This document shows positions 58,301-64,000 of a stretch of DNA of 64,000 bases, in pieces. Within the stretch, counting starts at the first letter, position 1, and each line of letters starts with the position of its first letter. Under the pieces are notes generated by a model, which worked only from the letters and a program-made list of their open reading frames with translations, did no database searches and had not been told where the DNA came from. Made by a program: the position numbers and the translations under genes. Source of the stretch: Tubulanus polymorphus (Eukaryota > Nemertea > Palaeonemertea > Tubulaniformes > Tubulanidae); contig NC_134036.1 in assembly GCF_964204645.1 (NCBI RefSeq), positions 6,645,600-6,709,599 on the forward strand, written 5' to 3'.

Positions 58301-59160
58301 AAAACGACTAAGTGCTGACCGGGCCTTGATCAGCGTTACGACCCGGAGCAGTGAGGGAGGGAGGGAGGGAGGCAGTAGGTCGGTCGTCCGTCCGTTCGCC
58401 AGTGTGCCGCTGGTGGTTGTTCGAAAAACGACTAAGTGCTGACCGGGCCTTGATCAGCGTTACGACCCGGTGCAGTGAGGGAGGGAGGGAGGCAGTAGGT
58501 CGGTCGTCCATCCGTTCGTCAGTGTGCCGGCAGAGTTGGTTGTTCGAAAAACGACTAAGTGCTGACCGGGCCTTGATCAGCGTTACGACCCGGTGCAGTG
58601 AGGGAGGGAGGGAGGGAGGCAATAGGTCGGTCGTCCATCCGTTCGTCAGTGTGCCGGCGGTGGTAGTTCGAAAAACGACTAAGTGCTGACCGGGCCTTGA
58701 TCAGCGTTACGACCCGGTGCAGTGAGGGAGGGAGGGAGGGAAGCAGTAGGTCGGTCGTCCATCCGTTCGTCAGTATGCCGGCGGTGGTAGTTCGAAAAAC
58801 GACTAAGTGCTGACCGGGCCTTGATCAGCGTTACGACCCGGTGCAGTGAGGGAGGGAGGGAGGGAGGCACTAGGACAGTCGTCAGCCCGTTAGTCAGTGT
58901 GTCGGCGGTTGTTGTTCGAAAAACGACTAAGTGCTGACCGGGCCATGAACAGCGTTACGACCCGGCACCGGTCAGGAAGGGAGGGAGGGTGGCAGTAGGT
59001 CGGTCGTCCGTTCGTTCGTCATTGTGCCGGCGGTGGTTGTTCGAAAAACGACTAAGTGCTGACCGGGCCTTGATCAGCGTTACGACCCGGCACCGGTCAG
59101 GGAGGGAGGGAGGGAGGCAGTAGGTCGGTCGTCCGTCCGTTCGTCAGTGTGCCGGCGGTG
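55380..59160. repeat. Higher-order duplication of about 1978 bp in satellite B
   Basis: A block from about 55380 to 57180 recurs from about 57358 to 59160 at a constant offset of 1978 bp. Several long stretches appear identical, including rare variants such as GCTGTCCGGGCC and GGAAGCAGTAGG. The second copy ends where a T is inserted (GTTGTTTCG, near 59163). Confidence 0.8.
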
Positions 59161-59689
59161 GTTGTTTCGAAAAACGACTAAGTGCTGACCGGGCCTTGAT
59201 CAGCGTTACGACCCGGTGCAGTGAGGGAGGGAGGGAGGCAGTAGGTCGGTCGTCCGTCCGTTCGTCAGTGTGCCGGCGGTGGTAGTTCGAAAAACGACTA
59301 AGTGCTGTCCGGGCCTTGATCAGCGTTACGACCCGGTGCAGTGAGGGAGGGAGGGAGGGAGGCAGAAGGTCCGTCGTCCGCCCGTTAGTCAGTGTGTCGG
59401 CGGTTGCTGTTCGAAAAACGACTAAGTGCTGACCGGGCCATGAACAGCGTTACGACCCGGCACCGGTCAGGAAGGGAGGGAGGGTGGCAGTAGGTCGGTC
59501 GTCCGTTCGTTCGTCAGTGTGCCGGCGGTGGTAGTTCGAAAAACGACTAAGTGCTGACCGGGCCTTGATCAGCGTTACGACCCGGTGCAGTGAGGGAGGG
59601 AGGGAGGCAGTAGGTCGGTCGTCCGTCCGTTCGTCAGTGTGCCGGCGGTGGTTGTTCGAAAAACGACTAAGTGCTGACCGGGTCTTGAT

Positions 59690-62600
59690 CAGCGTTACGA
59701 CCTGGCACCGGTCAAGAAGGGAGGGAGGGTGGCAGTAGGTCGGTCGTCCGTTCGTTCGTCGGTGTGCCGGCGGTGGTAGTTCGAAAAACGACTAAGTGCT
59801 GACCGGGCCTTGATCAGCGTTACGACCCGGTGCAGTGAGGGAGGGAGGGAGGCAGTAGGTCGGTCGTCCGTCCGTTCGTCAGTGTGCCGGCGGTGGTTGT
59901 TCGAAAAACGACTAAGTGCTGACCGGGCCATGATCAGCGTTACGACCCGGCGCAGTGAGGGAGGGAGGGAGGGAGGCAGAAGGTCCGTCGTCCGCCCGTT
60001 AGTCAGTGTGTCGGCGGTTGCTGTTCGAAAAACGACTAAGTGCTGACCGGGCCTTGATCAGCGTTACGACCCGATGCAGTGAGGGAGGGAGGGAGGCAGT
60101 AGGTCGGTCGTCCGTCCGTTCGTCAGAGTGCCGGCGGTGGTTGTTCGAAAAACGACTAAGTGCTGACCGGGCCTTGATCAGCGTTACGACCCGGAGCAGT
60201 GAGGGAGGGAGGGAGGCAGTAGGTCGGTCGTCCGTCCGTTCGCCAGTGTGCCGCTGGTGGTTGTTCGAAAAACGACTAAGTGCTGATCGGGCCTTGATCA
60301 GCGTTACGACCCGGTGCAGTGAGGGAGGGAGGGAGGCAGTAGGTCGGTCGTCCATCCGTTCGTCAGTGTGCCGGAAGAGTTGGTTGTTCGAAAAACGACT
60401 AAGTGCTGACCGGGCCTTGATCAGCGTTACGACCCGGTGCAGTGAGGGAGGGAGGGAGGCAATAGGTCGGTCGTCCATCCGTTCGTCAGTGTGCCGGCGG
60501 TGGTAGTTCGAAAAACGACTAAGTGCTGACCGGGCCTTGATCAGCGTTACGACCCGGTGCAGTGAGGGAGGGAGGGAGGGAAGCAGTAGGTCGGTCGTCC
60601 ATCCGTTCGTCAGTGTGCCGGCGGTGGTAGTTCGAAAAACGACTAAGTGCTGACCGGGCCTTGATCAGCGTTACGACCCGGTGCAGTGAGGGAGGGAGGG
60701 TGGCACTAGGACAGTCGTCCGCCCGTTAGTCAGTGTGTCGGCGGTTGTTGTTCGAAAAACGACTAAGTGCTGACCGGGCCATGATCAGCGTTACGACCCG
60801 GTGCAGTGAGGGAGGGAGGGAGGCACTAGTACAGTCGTCCGCCCGTTAGTCAGTGTGTCGGCGGTTGTTGTTCGAAAAACGACTAAGTGCTGACCGGGCC
60901 ATGAACAGCGTTACGACCCGGCGCTGGTCAGGGAGGGAGGGAGGGAGGCAGTAGGTCGGTCGTCCATCCGTTCGTCAGTGTGCCGGCGGTGGTAGTTCGA
61001 AAAACGACTAAGTGCTGTCCGGGCCTTGATCAGCGTTACGACCCGGTGCAGTGAGGGAGGGAGGGAGGGAGGCAGAAGGTCCGTCGTCCGCCCGTTAGTC
61101 AGTGTGTCGGCGGTTGCTGTTCGAAAAACGACTAAGTGCTGACCGGGCCATGAACAGCGTTACGACCAGGCACCGGTCAGGAAGGGAGGGAGGGTGGCAG
61201 TAGGTCGGTCGTCCGTTCGTTCGTCAGTGTGCCGGCGGTGGTAGTTCGAAAAACGACTAAGTGCTGACCGGCCTTGATCAGCGTTACGACCCGGTGCAGT
61301 GAGGGAGGGAGGGAGGCAGTAGGTCGGTCGTCCGTCCGTTCGTCAGTGTGCCGGCGGTGGTTGTTCGAAAAACGACTAAGTGCTGACCGGGTCTTGATCA
61401 GCGTTACGACCTGGCACCGTTCAAGAAGGGAGGGAGGGTGGCAGTAGGTCGGTCGTCCGTTCGTTCGTCAGTGTTCCGGCGGTGGTAGTTCGAAAAACGA
61501 CTAAGTGCTGACCGGGCCTTGATCAGCGTTACGACCCGGAGCAGTGAGGGAGGGAGGGAGGCAGTAGGTCGGTCGTCCGTCCGTTCGCCAGTGTGCCGCT
61601 GGTGGTTGTTCGAAAAACGACTAAGTGCTGACCGGGCCTTGATCAGCGTTACGACCCGGTGCAGTGAGGGAGGGAGGGAGGCAGTAGGTCGGTCGTCCGT
61701 CCGTTCGTCAGTGTGCCGGCAGAGTTGGTTGTTCGAAAAACGACTAAGTGCTGACCGGGCCTTGATCAGCGTTACGACCCGGTGCAGTGAGGGAGGGAGG
61801 GAGGGAGGGAGGGAGGCAATAGGTCGGTCGTCCATCCGTTCGTCAGTGTGCCGGCGGTGGTAGTTCGAAAAACGACTAAGTGCTGTCCGGGCCTTGATCA
61901 GCGTTACGACCCGGTGCAGTGAGGGAGGGAGGGAGGGAGGCAGAAGGTCCGTCGTCCGCCCGTTAGTCAGTGTGTCGGCGGTTGCTGTTCGAAAAACGAC
62001 TAAGTGCTGACCGGGCCATGAACAGCGTTACGACCCGGCACCGGTCAGGAAGGGAGGGAGGGTGGCAGTAGGTCGGTCGTCCGTTCGTTCGTCAGTGTGC
62101 CGGCGGTGGTAGTTCGAAAAACGACTAAGTGCTGACCGGGCCTTGATCAGCGTTACGACCCGGTGCAGTGAGGGAGGGAGGGAGGCAGTAGGTCGGTCGT
62201 CCGTCCGTTCGTCAGTGTGCCGGCGGTGGTTGTTCGAAAAACGACTAAGTGCTGACCGGGTCTTGATCAGCGTTACGACCTGGCACCGGTCAAGAAGGGA
62301 GGGAGGGTGGCAGTAGGTCGGTCGTCCGTTCGTTCGTCGGTGTGCCGGCGGTGGTAGTTCGAAAAACGACTAAGTGCTGACCGGGCCTTGATCAGCGTTA
62401 CGACCCGGTGCAGTGAGGGAGGGAGGGAGGCAGTAGGTCGGTCGTCCGTCCGTTCGTCAGTGTGCCGGCGGTGGTTGTTCGAAAAACGACTAAGTGCTGA
62501 CCGGGCCATGATCAGCGTTACGACCCGGCGCAGTGAGGGAGGGAGGGAGGGAGGCAGAAGGTCCGTCGTCCGCCCGTTAGTCAGTGTGTCGGCGGTTGCT

Positions 62601-63090
62601 GTTCGAAAAACGACTAAGTGCTGACCGGGCCTTGATCAGCGTTACGACCCGGTGCAGTGAGGGAGGGAGGGAGGCAGTAGGTCGGTCGTCCGTCCGTTCG
62701 TCAGAGTGCCGGCGGTGGTTGTTTGAAAAACGACTAAGTGCTGACCGGGCCTTGATCAGCGTTACGACCCGGAGCAGTGAGGGAGGGAGGGAGGCAGTAG
62801 GTCGGTCGTCCGTCCGTTCGCCAGTGTGCCGCTGGTGGTTGTTCGAAAAACGACTAAGTGCTGACCGGGCCTTGATCAGCGTTACGACCCGGTGCAGTGA
62901 GGGAGGGAGGGAGGCAGTAGGTCGGTCGTCCATCCGTTCGTCAGTGTGCCGGCAGAGTTGGTTGTTCGAAAAACGACTAAGTGCTGACCGGGCCTTGATC
63001 AGCGTTACGACCCGGTGCAGTGAGGGAGGGAGGGAGGCAATAGGTCGGTCGTCCATCCGTTCGTCAGTGTGCCGGCGGTGGTAGTTCGAA
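59690..63090. repeat. Higher-order duplication of about 2578 bp in satellite B
   Basis: Unit order and rare variants at 59690-60510 recur at 62268-63090, offset 2578 bp. Only a few differences are visible, for example CCGGAAGAG at 60371 against CCGGCAGAG in the second copy. Confidence 0.75.
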
Positions 63091-64000
63091 AAACGACTAA
63101 GTGCTGACCGGGCCTTGATCAGCGTTACGACCCGGTGCAGTGAGGGAGGGAGGGAGGAAAGCAGTAGGTCGGTCGTCCATCCGTTCGTCAGTGTGCCGGC
63201 GGTGGTAGTTCGAAAAACGACTAAGTGCTGACCGGGCCTTGATCAGCGTTACGACCCGGTGCAGTGAGGGAGGGAGGGTGGCACTAGGACAGTCGTCCGC
63301 CCGTTAGTCAGTGTGTCGGCGGTTGTTGTTCGAAAAACGACTAAGTGCTGACCGGGCCATGAACAGCGTTACGACCCGGCGCTGGTCAGGGATGGAGGGA
63401 GGGAGGCAGTAGGTCGGTCGTCCATCCGTTCGTCAGTGTGCCGGCGGTGGTAGTTCGAAAAACGACTAAGTGCTGACCGGGCCTTGATCAGCGTTACGAC
63501 CCGGTGCAGTGAGGGAGGGAGGGAGGCAGTAGGTCGGTCGTCCGTCCGTTCGTCAGTGTGCCGGCGGTGGTTGTTCGAAAAACGACTAAGTGCTGACCGG
63601 GTCTTGATCAGCGTTACGACCTGGCACCGGTCAAGAAGGGAGGGAGGGTGGCAGTAGGTCGGTCGTCCGTTCGTTCGTCAGTGTGCCGGCGGTGGTAGTT
63701 CGAAAAACGACTAAGTGCTGACCGGGCCTTGATCAGCGTTACGACCCGGAGCAGTGAGGGAGGGAGGGAGGCAGTAGGTCGGTCGTCCGTCCGTTCGCCA
63801 GTGTGCCGCTGGTGGTTGTTCGAAAAACGACTAAGTGCTGACCGGGCCTTGATCAGCGTTACGACCCGGTGCAGTGAGGGAGGGAGGGAGGCAGTAGGTC
63901 GGTCGTCCGTCCGTTCGTCAGTGTGCCGGCAGAGTTGGTTGTTCGAAAAACGACTAAGTGCTGACCGGGCCTTGATCAGCGTTACGACCCGGTGCAGTGA

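Larger units (their letters stand above)
31705..64000. repeat. Satellite B, 120-bp units, about 265 copies
   Basis: One head-to-tail array runs from the gap to the end of the window. The unit starts CTGACCGGGCCTTGATCAGC and ends TTCGAAAAACGACTAAGTG; it is normally 120 bp. Variants add 2 bp (CAGAGTTGGTTG type) or 4 bp (one extra GGGA). At least five unit classes are visible, marked by CACTAGGACAG, CACCGGTCAGGAAGG, GAGCATTGAGGG with AAGGGCTG, CAGAGTTGG, and GCAGAAGGTCCG. They follow each other in recurring orders, giving nested higher-order repeats. Every unit has a GGGA tract. Open frames on both strands follow from the 120-bp period and show no codon constraint. Confidence 0.97.

Noticed and set aside
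31705-64000. Many open frames of 60-240 codons on both strands with 40-residue repeats rich in Arg, Ser and Thr
   Set aside because: They are reading frames of the 120-bp satellite; the same DNA is open on both strands, with no independent coding signal.

Overview
The window looks like nuclear DNA of an invertebrate animal. It contains a single-exon rhodopsin-class GPCR, spliced genes with GT-AG introns and AATAAA signals, DNA-transposon and Polinton-type genes, and long GC-rich satellites. A marine spiralian or mollusc-like host is a guess; no gene here fixes the taxon. Two 200-N gaps (6775-6974 and 31505-31704) mean that linkage across them rests on scaffolding.

Layout: 1-6774 is AT-rich host DNA with a peptide-type GPCR (3105-4232, minus) and a possible two-exon small secreted peptide (1930-2363, minus). 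6975-10100 is a GC-rich satellite of about 108-bp units with a conserved hairpin, arranged in higher-order modules. 11860-13250 is a decayed zinc-finger/tyrosine-recombinase-like gene (minus). 14016-15332 holds 72-bp repeats with a tRNA-like T-arm. 15519-16803 is a second, better preserved tyrosine-recombinase-like gene (minus). 16928-17052 is an array of ATGGCG (YY1-like) and CACGTG motifs.

17379-26635 is the most interesting part: the remains of a Polinton/Maverick (adintovirus-like) element. It has a tandem-PC4 protein, a protein-primed type B DNA polymerase whose first exon carries C2H2 zinc fingers, an FtsK/HerA-type packaging ATPase, a basic core-like protein, a conserved unknown protein, a diverged two-lobed TATA-binding-protein homologue, a small unknown ORF and the N-terminal piece of a retroviral-type integrase. 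No capsid or protease genes are seen. The polymerase, ATPase and TBP each carry a break, so this copy is dead or dying. The unusual point is that one element encodes both a TBP-like and a PC4-like factor, which suggests that it brought its own transcription-initiation proteins.

27977-30568 (minus) is a long open frame for an RNase H-fold (DDE-like) transposase-type protein with an inserted PHD-like finger. 31705-64000 is one continuous 120-bp satellite of roughly 265 units with G-rich tracts and nested higher-order duplications. The long open frames in it, on both strands, follow from a period divisible by three and are not genes.
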